This document shows, piece by piece, positions 12,801 through 24,600 of a stretch of DNA of 64,000 nt. Origin of the DNA: Morella rubra (lineage: Eukaryota > Streptophyta > Magnoliopsida > Fagales > Myricaceae); NCBI GenBank assembly GCA_003952965.2, contig CM025853.1:26565572-26629571 (forward strand), read 5' to 3'. The notes beneath the pieces are model-generated. The model searched no databases. It saw only the letters and a list, made by a program, of their open reading frames with translations, and was not told the origin of the DNA. The stretch's first letter is position 1. Each line of letters opens with the position of its first letter. The translations under genes and the position numbers were made by a program.

Positions 12801-15742
12801 AATCCGTGGTAACACCAGAAAGGAAGCCATAAAAAGATTTAACGGAGAAGCTACCATCTTGAGACCCCAACCAAAGCATCTTATCAGAAACCCCTTTTCT
12901 TACCACACTTTCATAAAGAGTGGAGAAAAAAGATGTGAACTCCTCCAATTCCCAATCATTGGCACATCTAGTAAACGGAATATTCCACACCAAACTGGAA
13001 GAACCATCCTCCATACAATCAGCCACCCGAGCAAAAGGAAACTGAGCTAAGGAGAAAACTGTGGGGAAAGAAGAACAAAGAGGTATATCACCACACCATC
13101 GATCATGCCAAAATCTAACACTCTGACCAGAACCCACAACATACCGAATATGCTCATTGAAGGATTCCCACCCCTTGCCAATATGTTTCCACAAACTCAC
13201 ACCATATGATCCACACATGGTCCTTGTACTCCACCCACCTCTCGATAACCCAAATTTTTCTTCAATTATTCACCTCCAAAAACTATCCAGCTCATTAGCA
13301 AAGCGCTATAACCATTTGCCCAACAATGATTTATTAAAAAGCATCAACCTTCTCAAACCCAACCCTCCATTATCAATAGGGGAACATACCTTCTCCCAGT
13401 TAAGAAGATGGAATTTATGAACATTATCATCACTCCTTCGTAAAAAAATCCCATTGCATTTTCTCCAACCTTTTAGAAACCACAGAAGGAATTGGGAAAA
13501 GTGATAAAAAATAAGTAGAGAGACTAGAAAGAGTAGATTTAATCAAGGTAATCCTACCACCCTTGGATAAGCACATCCGCTTCCACCCCGCCAACCTTTT
13601 CTCTATCCTCTCTAATATACCATCCCAAAGAATGGATACACTTATAACTAGCTCCCAAAGGAAGACCCAAATAATTCATAGGCAATACAGCAACTCTACA
13701 ACCCAAAATGGACACCAACTCATCCACATTACCAACCTTACCAATAGGGATCACTTCAAATTGGGCGAGATTCACCTTCAACCCGGAAACTGCCTCAAAA
13801 CATAGTAGCAAACAACGTAGGCTCTGAAATTGATCTACCTCTGCTCCAGACATGATAAGAGTATCATCTGCAAACAGCAAATGAGAAACAGTAATCCCCA
13901 TACCCCCACTCCAGCCAACCTTAAAGCCTTCAATGACATCATGCACAGTTAATCGCATCATCATCCTAGAAAATGCTTCCATAATTACAACAAATAATAA
14001 AGGTGATAGAGGATCACCTTGCCTCAATCCTCTAGAAGTACCAAAAAATCCCTCCGGTGATCCATTCAAAAGAACCGAGAACTTAACTGATGATATGCAA
14101 AATTCAATCCACCTACACTATTTCTCCCCAAACCCACATCTCCTCAACATATAGAGCAAGAAATTCCTATTCACATGGTCGTAGGCTTTATGAATATTCA
14201 ACTTACATAGCATACCTAGCTTATTCTGTCGCATCCGTAAATCAATACATTCGTTGGCTATCCAAACCGAATCCAAGATTTGCCTTCCCCTCACAAACGC
14301 ATTCTGAGACGCAGAGATAATCTTGTCCAGGGAGAATTTCAACCTATTAGCCAGAACCTTAGCTAGAATCTTATAAATGCCCCCCACAAGACTAATAGAA
14401 CGAAAATCTTTCAAATCCACCGCCCCCGACTTCTTAGGGATAAGAACGATGAAAGAAGCATTTAGACTACGAGCAAATCTACCATGTTTTGCAAATTCAT
14501 CAAACACCAATAACACATCCCTCTTAACCACTTCCCAGCACAATTGATAAAAGGCTAAGGAAAAACCATCTGGGCTTGGAGCTTTATCTCCATTAAGATT
14601 ACACACTACTCCAATTATCTCCTTCTCCTCAAACGGCCTTTCCAACCAATCCGCATCCTCCCTAGAAATAGAGTCGAACTCCAAGCCCTCCAAAGATGGC
14701 CGCCATGAAAATGGTTCATTATACAAGGAAGTGTAGAAGGAAACAATCTTCGTCGAAATATCCCCAGGATCCTCCACCATTTCCCTGTCCATTTCTAACC
14801 TTGAAATAGAATTAAATCGCCGGTTGGAATTCGTGACACGATGAAAGAACTTCGTACATCTGTCACCATCCTTAAGCCATAATGCTCGAGACTTCTGTCT
14901 CTAACTAATTTCTTCCAAATCAATCAAATGATTAAGTTTTCTAGACACGACGACCTTCCTCTCCACACCAACCTCATCTAAAGTCCCTCCCTCATCCTCC
15001 ACACCAACCTCAATGCTCTTATTTTGGTTAGTAAGAAATTGGTGCTTTTCAAGTTTCTTCTTTGTTGTCTCCAAGTATCTTGTTGGTTGTGAACCTTATC
15101 ACTTCCTCAAAATGTAGAAAACAAGTTTTGCGCATATGAGAGGACCCATAGTAAGTGTATTTTACCTCTATGTGGCCATTATTCTGTTCTGTTACGTGAA
15201 TATGTTAACTTCTTCCAACTTATTGATATTCCAAAAATCCTTACAAAAAAGAAGATAATAATTACATTTGAAATCGGCCACTCTTGTTGCTTATGTGGCA
15301 TATGTTACTAATGAAGAATTGGGTTTTGAACTATTACAAATATTTTTACGTCATAAATCACGTGTGCGTATATGCATCCATATATTTTTTTTTCTAAGCA
15401 CGTATATGTAAGTTGTGTTGGTGCGTGAATATACATGGATGTTTAGACAATGGCATTTGCCTCACTTTCCCTTCCATGTGCAGAACATCTGAAACTATTA
15501 TGTTTACCTGTGCTCCTGCTATTATCTGACCTGATATCACTAGCTACTCTTCCTTATATATGGATGAAGCATTGTATTTTCCTGTTGTTATTCAAACACG
15601 CAGCTTAAGTTTTTCTCATTTTTCAGATGGTTCTTTGTTCCTGTTTGATCGAAAAGTTATTCGGTGTTTTCGTAGAGATGGTTACCGGTGGAGGAAGAAA
15701 AAAGATGGGAAAACTGTCAAAGAATCTCATGAAAAGTTGAAG
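9885..15742 (+). pseudogene. Duplicated 5' fragment of the CAMTA gene (exons 1-3 only, unit 1)
   Basis: Exons at 9885-9924, 10540-10659 and 15627-15742 encode the first 92 codons of a calmodulin-binding transcription activator. These are [13 protein letters not shown], then [18 protein letters not shown], then [18 protein letters not shown] and [16 protein letters not shown], about the first two thirds of the CG-1 DNA-binding domain. Frames are open, splice sites are intact, and the coding bases match unit 2. After exon 3 this copy meets an L1 fragment and then the start of unit 2, so it lacks the rest of the gene. About 1.3 kb of upstream DNA is duplicated with it, so it may be transcribed. 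It could give a truncated CG-1 peptide, or read through and splice in frame to exon 4 at 27442. I call it a partial copy rather than a decayed one. Confidence 0.85.
12208..15020 (-). mobile_element. 5'-truncated L1 (LINE) retrotransposon in CAMTA intron 2, unit 1
   Basis: On the minus strand, and so antisense to CAMTA, this is a plant L1 remnant. Its 3' end is the poly-T at 12208-12226 (the element's poly-A). It encodes part of a reverse transcriptase: [20 protein letters not shown], then [36 protein letters not shown], the catalytic [10 protein letters not shown] and [11 protein letters not shown] zf-RVT domain follows at the C-terminus ([20 protein letters not shown]). The endonuclease region is missing. 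The first catalytic motif reads [11 protein letters not shown], with Asn where the family has Asp, and there are stops and frameshifts, including TGG to TAG after GFGEK near 14120. It cannot move by itself. The 5' boundary is approximate and no target-site duplication was identified. Confidence 0.9.
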
Positions 15743-15765
15743 GTGTGCTGTTCAATTTAATGTTC

Positions 15766-17178
15766 TTTTTTTTTTTTTTTTAATAAGGCAATTTTATTGA
15801 AAGAAAAAGGGGAATAGAAGGAAAAATACAAAGGACTATACTGAAGCCCCTAGACCAAACAAGCTAGAAAACTAAGGAAATCCATAAAATCCGAAGAGGA
15901 GAGCCCAACATCGCATTTGCCCACAAGAATAAGGACGGCAAAAAATTGCCCCTCAAACACTCCAAGGACACAACCACACCCTCAAAACATCTCCCATTTC
16001 TCTCTTTCCAGATATTCCACCAAATACAAGTAGGGATCACTCTCCAAATTGCCAAGGTCTGAGGGTCTTTAAAATTCCTCCTCCAACAAAGCAAAACATC
16101 AGCTACCCTCCTAGGCATCAGCCAATCGTAGTCCATAATAGAGAGCACTAGAGACCACAACTCCCTAGCAACTGAGCAATGGAGCAAAATGTGATCTACA
16201 GATTCCCTATCGCATTTGTAAAGGTAGCACCAGTCAAGCAAAACACTCCCCTCCTCCTCAAGTTATCAGTGGTTAGGATTCTTCTATGAGTGGCTTCTTA
16301 AACAAAAAAGGATGCTCTAGGCGGGGCTAAAGTCCTCCAAATCTGTCTCCATGGGAATCTCACCTCATGGCCCCCAACAAGGCGCGTATACCAAGATTTC
16401 ACCAAGAACTCACCATTCTTGGATCCCACCCATCTAATCTTGTCTTCAACCCGACTCCTCGAAACCTTGAAAACAAAAGAGGAAAAGCTTCCTTTAAGGT
16501 TCTCTCACCACACCAATGATCCTGCCAGAAACGGACTCTACGGCCACTCCCCACCTCAAAATGGATGTTCTCGGCAAAAGAAGCCCATCCTTTGCTGATG
16601 TGCTTCCTAAGACAAACTCCATAAGAGCCATTGCACTCAAGAGTGCTCCACCCTCCCAAAGCACAAACGTACTTTTCCATAGTAAAAATTCTCCTCAAGC
16701 TATCTCGCTCAACCCCAAAACGCCAAAGCCACTTCCCTAATAGGGCCTTATTAAACAAAGGGAGCCTTCTCAAACCCAACCCACGAGATCTAATAGGAGA
16801 ACATACTTTATCTCATTTCACAAGGTGAAATTTCTGCTCACTCTCATCGCTACCTCAAAGAAAATCTCTTTAAATCTTCTCCAACCTGTTAGCCACAGCA
16901 GAAGGAATGGGGAAAAGAGACAAAAAATACATGGGAAGGCAAGAAAGGGTGGACTTAATCAAGGTGATTCTACCACCCTTGTAGAGATAACAACGTTTCC
17001 ACTGCGCCAACCTCCTCTCCGTTTGTTGAATAATATCACTCCAAATGCGTGAACATTTGAAGCTCGCCCCCAAGGGAAGACCCAAATAGGTAATAGGCAA
17101 AGAAGCAACTCAACAGCCCAAGATAGCAGCCAAATCATGCACATTGTCAACAGTACCAATAGGGATGGCTTGGGACTT
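15766..17178 (-). mobile_element. Short 5'-truncated L1 fragment in CAMTA intron 3, unit 1
   Basis: This second L1 remnant lies antisense to CAMTA. Its poly-A shows as a poly-T run at 15766-15781, only 23 bases beyond the donor side of exon 3 (exon end 15742). It retains the end of the reverse transcriptase ([26 protein letters not shown] region) and the zf-RVT domain ([19 protein letters not shown], then [16 protein letters not shown]). It is related to, but clearly diverged from, the L1 in intron 2. The 5' edge near 17178 is estimated from where similarity to the other L1 fades. Confidence 0.85.
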
Positions 17179-17349
17179 TGGTTAGTCTTAAACTGTTGTA
17201 GTCAAAAGTATGGCTGGAAATCACCTCCTATTGCTGGAGCTTTTGTGCTCCGAGTCCTTGTTGACAGGCAACACCATTTGATAGATCAGTTAGCTCCTTT
17301 GTGTTTGAATCAAACCGTTCTAAGCACCCCAATGAAACATTCAAGATAT

Positions 17350-17368
17350 GTTTCCACAAACTCACACC
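17350..17368 (+). other. Templated filler at the junction between duplication units
   Basis: Between the end of unit 1 and the start of unit 2 lie bases not expected from either flank. With adjoining bases (17346-17370), 25 nt match exactly a stretch inside the L1 fragment at 13181-13205. The left edge shares ATAT and the right edge shares CAT with the flanking sequence. This is what template switching or synthesis-dependent end joining leaves behind. Confidence 0.85.
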
Positions 17369-18650
17369 ATTGAATCCATGAATTATGTGTGATTTTGTTT
17401 GCTTATGCATTACTTGAATGTGGGGACCATCAGTTTGATTGTATGCAGAATATTTTTGCGTACGACATACGACGCTGGAGGTTCAGATGAGCATAGTTAG
17501 ATAAAAGGGGCCCCACAAAAGTCAAAGTCAACCAACAAAGACTCAATAGTCAATCCTCTGCTCATGGATTGTTCTAGCATATCTTCGAGGAGAAAAAAAA
17601 AAGAAAAAAAAGGATTCTTCTAGCATATCTTGGAACTTGGAAGCAACCCACCGAAACCTGTGGGCAGCTTCGACGATAAAGATTTTAAAATATCAATTTA
17701 AGTTACATTATGGTCTCCAGGTTATTTAATGATGAGTATGCTTTTATCATAAGGCTTTTAGCTAGCAAATTACAGCCACATCACATCATTATACACAGTT
17801 CAATTACCCGTTGAAAAAGCCAATTCAAAAGTTGATAGAATCTATTGATCACCGCCTTAATAAATATATTTTCTGCAGACTTCAATTCAATTTTTGTGCT
17901 GAAATCTAACGGAATATATTTTAATTTTAATTCTTATTATCCTATGTTGTCGTTTGTTTGTTGAAATTTCGAAATATTAAAATTTCAACTAAGTTAAACA
18001 ACATTAAGCAACTAATCTCAGGTGGTCCACAAGTCAGATATTTAAAATTCAATTGGAACAACATTAATAGTATTATATTATTCCAACAAAATCTAATATA
18101 TTAAATTTAAATATAATTTTTCTAATAAGCAGCTAATCTCATTTTCCGCCTTTCGTTCCGGGCTTTCGAAATACCGCGAAAGAGAAAGCTCCTTCTCGTG
18201 TTCTTTACCTCCTCTCTGGGTGGGCCACGATGAATAAAAGAGGGCGGTGCCACGTCAGATTTACCGGGACCTGTATATCTTGTAGTAGTGTAAACGCAAA
18301 CCACAATCTATTGACTTCTAATCTTCCCTCTCTGTGGCTTTTTAACTTTTTTTTTTTTTTTTTTTTTTTTTTTCAGTTGTGAGTGGTTTTCACGCGCTTC
18401 TCTTTCTGTTATATATTCTACTGTTAGTTTCTTTAGCCCAAACCTCCATTCTCTCCGGTCTCCATTGCTGTTAGGTTTTCGGTTTCTTGGAACTTCAAGA
18501 CGGTTGCCTGTAATTTTCTTGGCTAGTAAGTTTTCATTACAGTTCTTTGAGCTCTGGTTCCTGATCGGTTCACTCAGAAATCTTCGGTTGTTTCATTTTG
18601 CAGGTTTCCGTTGGTGTTTTCTTGTGGATTCTTAGTTGGAGTTCTTGCCA

Positions 18651-18674
18651 ATGAAAGCGAGGGTTTATGGCTGA
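18651..18674 (+). promoter_or_regulatory. Seven-codon upstream ORF overlapping the CAMTA start (unit 2)
   Basis: This is the unit 2 copy of the short overlapping uORF, ahead of the intact gene with its ATG at 18667. The sequence is identical to unit 1, so both promoters would carry the same translational brake if it works. Confidence 0.6.
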
Positions 18675-21600
18675 GAGTTGTAGTTACGCTCCCAATCAAC
18701 CGTTAGGTGACTCAGGTCTGGTTTACTTTCCTCGCATTCTGTTTTTTCCTCTGTTTCTGTGCTTCAATACGTTTATGAGGCATTTTAGAATAGAATTTGG
18801 TTAATACGGGTTTCAGCTAAAGTGCTTACCAGCTGCGGTTGCTCCCATTTTCTTTGCCTTCTGTGTCATGCGAATGTCATGCCGGTATTTTTCAGTCGGT
18901 GAGCCTCATAGCCGAATGCTACATTTCCCTCTCATTATTCTTGCGCACGCTTGTTGATCACCTTGCATGGATTACGAACCTGAAGCAATGCATTGGACAT
19001 GTGCAAGTTGATGGACGAATGAATGAATGCAATTCCAAATTGCATCCCGTGCCATGTGTGCAAGCAATGCTATTATTATGGTTGGGTCTCAAACAGTTGT
19101 CAGATGTTTTATAATGCAGTTTGTGTGGGCTTTTAGACACTTCTATTGTTATCGTTACCAAATTCGAGGATCTTGAGAATGTTAATAATTTGAGCATACT
19201 TTTTTATACTGCATGTTCTCGGTATAAGTAGAATGACTTTTGTTGATTCGTATGGTTATATTATCTTGGACATGTCAGTTTAAGATCTTTAACCATCTCT
19301 TAATTTCTTTGAATTTGTCAGACCTTCACAGGATTCTGACAGAAGCACGACAACGTTGGCTTCGGCCAGGTGAAATTTGCAAAATACTTCGCAACCATCA
19401 TGAGTTTGTATTAAATTCAGGTCCACCTGTTATGCCTCCAGGTTATCACTGGCATCCTTCTCAGTTCAATTTTTGTCATGCACTTGGTTGAGTACAATTG
19501 CTACATCTCCATCTTATTAGCTGACTGTGTACCAATTATTATTTTTTCATTTCATTTCGTTACCATGGGCTGTGAATTTTTTCTTTTTTGAGTGAATTCT
19601 ATTACTTGCTTGAAAATGCACAATTCCGTGCCAGTTGTGTTCCATTTTGCCCAGTTTTAGTATAGTCATAATAATCAAAAATTAGGACAATGTGAGAGTA
19701 GCAATACCAACAAAGATCTCTCAATTGCGGCAATTCTTGTGTGCCTATATTTGAGGGTGGAATAATTTGATGGCATGCATGATAAAGAAAAGAGAAGTCT
19801 CTTTATTCGGTAATGGCTTCTAAAGATTACACTTTCTAGTTCAAGTCTTTCTTTTTGTCTTTTTCTCTCTGTTTCATATATGAACTAGAAACATTGATGA
19901 GAAGATTTGTAGTTATGCGGTTTTATTTATGTACGTATATCCATGTGGATATGGAAATATTTGTAAGAACATACATGTGCCCTGCACAAGTCACATCTTG
20001 CCCTGTTGTCATTTCCTTTCATTCCATTTTCATTTTCACTTTAGAAAAAGGTGATTGATTGTAAGACTTCATACCTACAATCCCAGTTATAAAGAATATG
20101 GTATCTCTTTTCTACAATTCCAGGGATGATATGGGCTGAGAGGACTTGTATGTGGTACGATTGGTTTTTAGGATTAGCATATTTGATGCTTTCCAAATGT
20201 TGGCATTAGAGAACAAGCATAGTCAAGTTGAATTGAGGAAGGTGATGTGGTAGGTTTTGCAATAAATAGTCACTAAGGAGATGCATGGTGAAGTGGTAAG
20301 TGGTTCCTGCTAAGTACCCGAATTTTTAACTGCAATTGGAACTTCTCATTAATCATTGTCTTCTATACATTTGTTATACATTCCAGAGAGGTCTGTGATG
20401 CCTGATGTGTTATGGGGCTGTATTTCCTTGGAAAATTTTCAATTTAGAATGATCAAAGATTTCCAAAAAGATCTATAAGTTGATTGCCTTTCAGGGCATG
20501 TAGGGTGGAAGATTCAGGGCTTACAAAAATTGATGGTTAGAAGATACCTAAGACAAGTCTCATTTTTTTTTTTTTTAGACCATGTCTTTATGAGAGAGAC
20601 TTAGAGTTGGGTTGTTGAGTATCTATGTATGACTAAGTTTGTTCTTGTTAGAGATTTCTGGTCTACAAATATCAATGAAGTGGAAGGAATCTGCTTACTT
20701 GGAATGTCTGGCTTTAAACAAATTTGGTAAGAATGTGAAATGAACATTACCATTAACTTATCACAAAACAAAAAAAAAAAGAATGCCAAATACATAGCTT
20801 ATTCTGATAGCAAATGGTTGAAGCAAGAAATGAGTCGATAGTTGAGAAATGAAAGAGAGAAGTTGTCCTGAGATTATGTAACTTAGTCTAGACGGAGTGT
20901 TAGAAGTTAAAGGTACAAGTATGAGGAAGCCGAGAAAATTTTTCTTGAGTTTCCAAGTTATCCCAATGAGGTGTTTATGAAGTGAAAACTTTTTTTTTTT
21001 TTTTTTTTATGAATAAACTCATATTATTAAAAAGAAATAGAGAGAGTATAGTACAAAGGCTGTACCAAACTCTCTCAAATCATACAAGCAAAAAAGCTAA
21101 CAAAATCTGGAAAATCTAAGAAAGGACCCCCCATCACAACATTAGCCCAAAGATAAATGGGAAGTAAAAAAATATCCTGCAATTCATTCGAAGACATAGT
21201 AGAATCATCAAAACATCTTCGATTGCGTTCCCTCCACAAGCACCACCAAATACAAAACGGAATTATCTTCCAAACCACTTGTGCGAATCTGCAAACTTCT
21301 GGCTCTAACACACCAACACGTCTCCCAACCTTTCTGGCATAACCCATGTAAGATTAATAATACGAAAAATAAAATCCCATAAACCCTTCGCCATCGGACA
21401 ATGTAAAAGCAAATGATCAACTGTTTCTCCACCTCCTTTGCACAAATAACACCAATCAATGACACAAATCCCCTTCCTCCATAAATTATCAATAGTCAAA
21501 ATCCGGCCATGAATAGCCTCCCACACAAAAAACGCAACTCTCGTAGGGACCTTGGACTTCCACACCCTACGCCACGGAAACTAATCCGTGGTAACACCAG

Positions 21601-24600
21601 AAAGGAAGCCATAAAAAGATTTAACGGAGAAGCTACCATCTTGAGACCCCAACCAAAGCATCTTATCAGAAACCCCTTTTCTTACCACACTTTCATAAAG
21701 AGTGGAGAAAAAAGATGTGAACTCCTCCAATTCCCAATCATTGGCACATCTAGTAAACGGAATATTCCACACCAAACTGGAAGAACCATCCTCCATACAA
21801 TCAGCCACCCGAGCAAAAGGAAACTGAGCTAAGGAGAAAACTGTGGGGAAAGAAGAACAAAGAGGTATATCACCACACCATCGATCATGCCAAAATCTAA
21901 CACTCTGACCAGAACCCACAACATACCGAATATGCTCATTGAAGGATTCCCACCCCTTGCCAATATGTTTCCACAAACTCACACCATATGATCCACACAT
22001 GGTCCTTGTACTCCACCCACCTCTCGATAACCCAAATTTTTCTTCAATTATTCACCTCCAAAAACTATCCAGCTCATTAGCAAAGCGCTATAACCATTTG
22101 CCCAACAATGATTTATTAAAAAGCATCAACCTTCTCAAACCCAACCCTCCATTATCAATAGGGGAACATACCTTCTCCCAGTTAAGAAGATGGAATTTAT
22201 GAACATTATCATCACTCCCCAAAAAAATCCCATTGCATTTTCTCCAACCTTTTAGAAACCACAGAAGGAATTGGGAAAAGTGATAAAAAATAAGTAGAGA
22301 GACTAGAAAGAGTAGATTTAATCAAGGTAATCCTACCACCCTTGGATAAGCACATCCGCTTCCACCCCGCCAACCTTTTCTCTATCCTCTCTAATATACC
22401 ATCCCAAAGAATGGATACACTTATAACTAGCTCCCAAAGGAAGACCCAAATAATTCATAGGCAATACAGCAACTCTACAACCCAAAATGGACACCAACTC
22501 ATCCACATTACCAACCTTACCAATAGGGATCACTTCAAATTGGGCGAGATTCACCTTCAACCCGGAAACTGCCTCAAAACATAGTAGCAAACAACGTAGG
22601 CTCTGAAATTGATCTACCTCTGCTCCAGACATGATAAGAGTATCATCTGCAAACAGCAAATGAGAAACAGTAATCCCCATACCCCCACTCCAGCCAACCT
22701 TAAAGCCTTCAATGACATCATGCACAGTTAATCGCATCATCATCCTAGAAAATGCTTCCATAATTACAACAAATAATAAAGGTGATAGAGGATCACCTTG
22801 CCTCAATCCTCTAGAAGTACCAAAAAATCCCTCCGGTGATCCATTCAAAAGAACCGAGAACTTAACTGATGATATGCAAAATTCAATCCACCTACACCAT
22901 TTCTCCCCAAACCCACATCTCCTCAACATATAGAGCAAGAAATTCCAATTCACATGGTCGTAGGCTTTATGAATATTCAACTTACATAGCATACCTAGCT
23001 TATTCTGTCGCATCCGTGAATCAATACATTCGTTGGCTATCAAACCGAATCCAAGATTTGCCTTCCCCTCACAAACGCATTCTGAGACGCAGAGATAATC
23101 TTGTCCAGGGAGAATTTCAACCTATTAGCCAGAACCTTAGCTAGAATCTTATAAATGCCCCCCACAAGACTAATAGGACGAAAATCTTTCAAATCCACCG
23201 CCCCCGACTTCTTAGGGATAAGAACGATGAAAGAAGCATTTAGACTACGAGCAAATCTACCATGTTTTGCAAATTCATCAAACACCAATAACACATCCCT
23301 CTTAACCACTTCCCAGCACAATTGATAAAAGGCTAAGGAAAAACCATCTGGGCTTGGAGCTTTATCTCCATTAAGATTACACACTACTCCAATTATCTCC
23401 TTCTCCTCAAACGGCCTTTCCAACCAATCCGCATCCTCCCTAGAAATAGAGTCGAACTCCAAGCCCTCCAAAGATGGCCGCCATGAAAATGGTTCATTAT
23501 ACAAGGAAGTGTAGAAGGAAACAATCTTCGTCGAAATATCCCCAGGATCCTCCACCATTTCCCTGTCCATTTCTAACCTTGAAATAGAATTAAATCGCCG
23601 GTTGGAATTCGTGACACGATGAAAGAACTTCGTACATCTGTCACCATCCTTAAGCCATAATGCTCGAGACTTCTGTCTCTAACTAATTTCTTCCAAATCA
23701 ATCAAATGATTAAGTTTTCTAGACACGACGACCTTCCTCTCCACACCAACCTCATCTAAAGTCCCTCCCTCATCCTCCACACCAACCTCAATGCTCTTAT
23801 TTTGGTTAGTAAGAAATTGGTGCTTTTCAAGTTTCTTCTTTGTTGTCTCCAAGTATCTTGTTGGTTGTGAACCTTATCACTTCCTCAAAATGTAGAAAAC
23901 AAGTTTTGCGCATATGAGAGGACCCATAGTAAGTGTATTTTACCTCTATGTGGCCATTATTCTGTTCTGTTACGTGAATATGTTAACTTCTTCCAACTTA
24001 TTGATATTCCAAAAATCCTTACAAAAAAGAAGATAATAATTACATTTGAAATCGGCCACTCTTGTTGCTTATGTGGCATATGTTACTAATGAAGAATTGG
24101 GTTTTGAACTATTACAAATATTTTTACGTCATAAATCACGTGTGCGTATATGCATCCATATATTTTTTTTTCTAAGCACGTATATGTAAGTTGTGTTGGT
24201 GCGTGAATATACATGGATGTTTAGACAATGGCATTTGCCTCACTTTCCCTTCCATGTGCAGAACATCTGAAACTATTATGTTTACCTGTGCTCCTGCTAT
24301 TATCTGACCTGATATCACTAGCTACTCTTCCTTATATATGGATGAAGCATTGTATTTTCCTGTTGTTATTCAAACACGCAGCTTAAGTTTTTCTCATTTT
24401 TCAGATGGTTCTTTGTTCCTGTTTGATCGAAAAGTTATTCGGTGTTTTCGTAGAGATGGTTACCGGTGGAGGAAGAAAAAAGATGGGAAAACTGTCAAAG
24501 AATCTCATGAAAAGTTGAAGGTGTGCTGTTCAATTTAATGTTCTTTTTTTTTTTTTTTTTAATAAGGCAATTTTATTGAAAGAAAAAGGGGAATAGAAGG

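Larger units (their letters stand above)
8588..17349 (+). repeat. Tandem duplication, unit 1 (CAMTA promoter, exons 1-3, two L1 fragments)
   Basis: This segment recurs at 17369-26128 in the same orientation, with an offset of 8778-8782 bp. Landmarks shift together: exon 1 from 9885 to 18667, exon 2 from 10540 to 19322, exon 3 from 15627 to 24405. The copies differ by homopolymer-length changes and a couple of dozen visible substitutions or small indels. Most of the substitutions lie inside the L1 fragments. The unit breaks within CAMTA intron 3 at 17349, where unit 2 instead continues into the rest of the gene. Confidence 0.97.

Noticed and set aside
12727..13050. 107-codon plus-strand ORF and similar plus-strand ORFs over the L1 fragments
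   Set aside because: They are antisense shadows of the L1 reverse transcriptase on the minus strand and recur in both duplication units.
12181..15130. Target-site duplication for the intron 2 L1
   Set aside because: Left flank near 12190-12207 and right flanks near 15020-15120 share only weak similarity, so no duplication can be supported.
17179..17349. Possible coding frame ([20 protein letters not shown]) after the intron 3 L1 fragment
   Set aside because: No family resemblance, present within CAMTA intron 3 in both units, and best read as plain intron.
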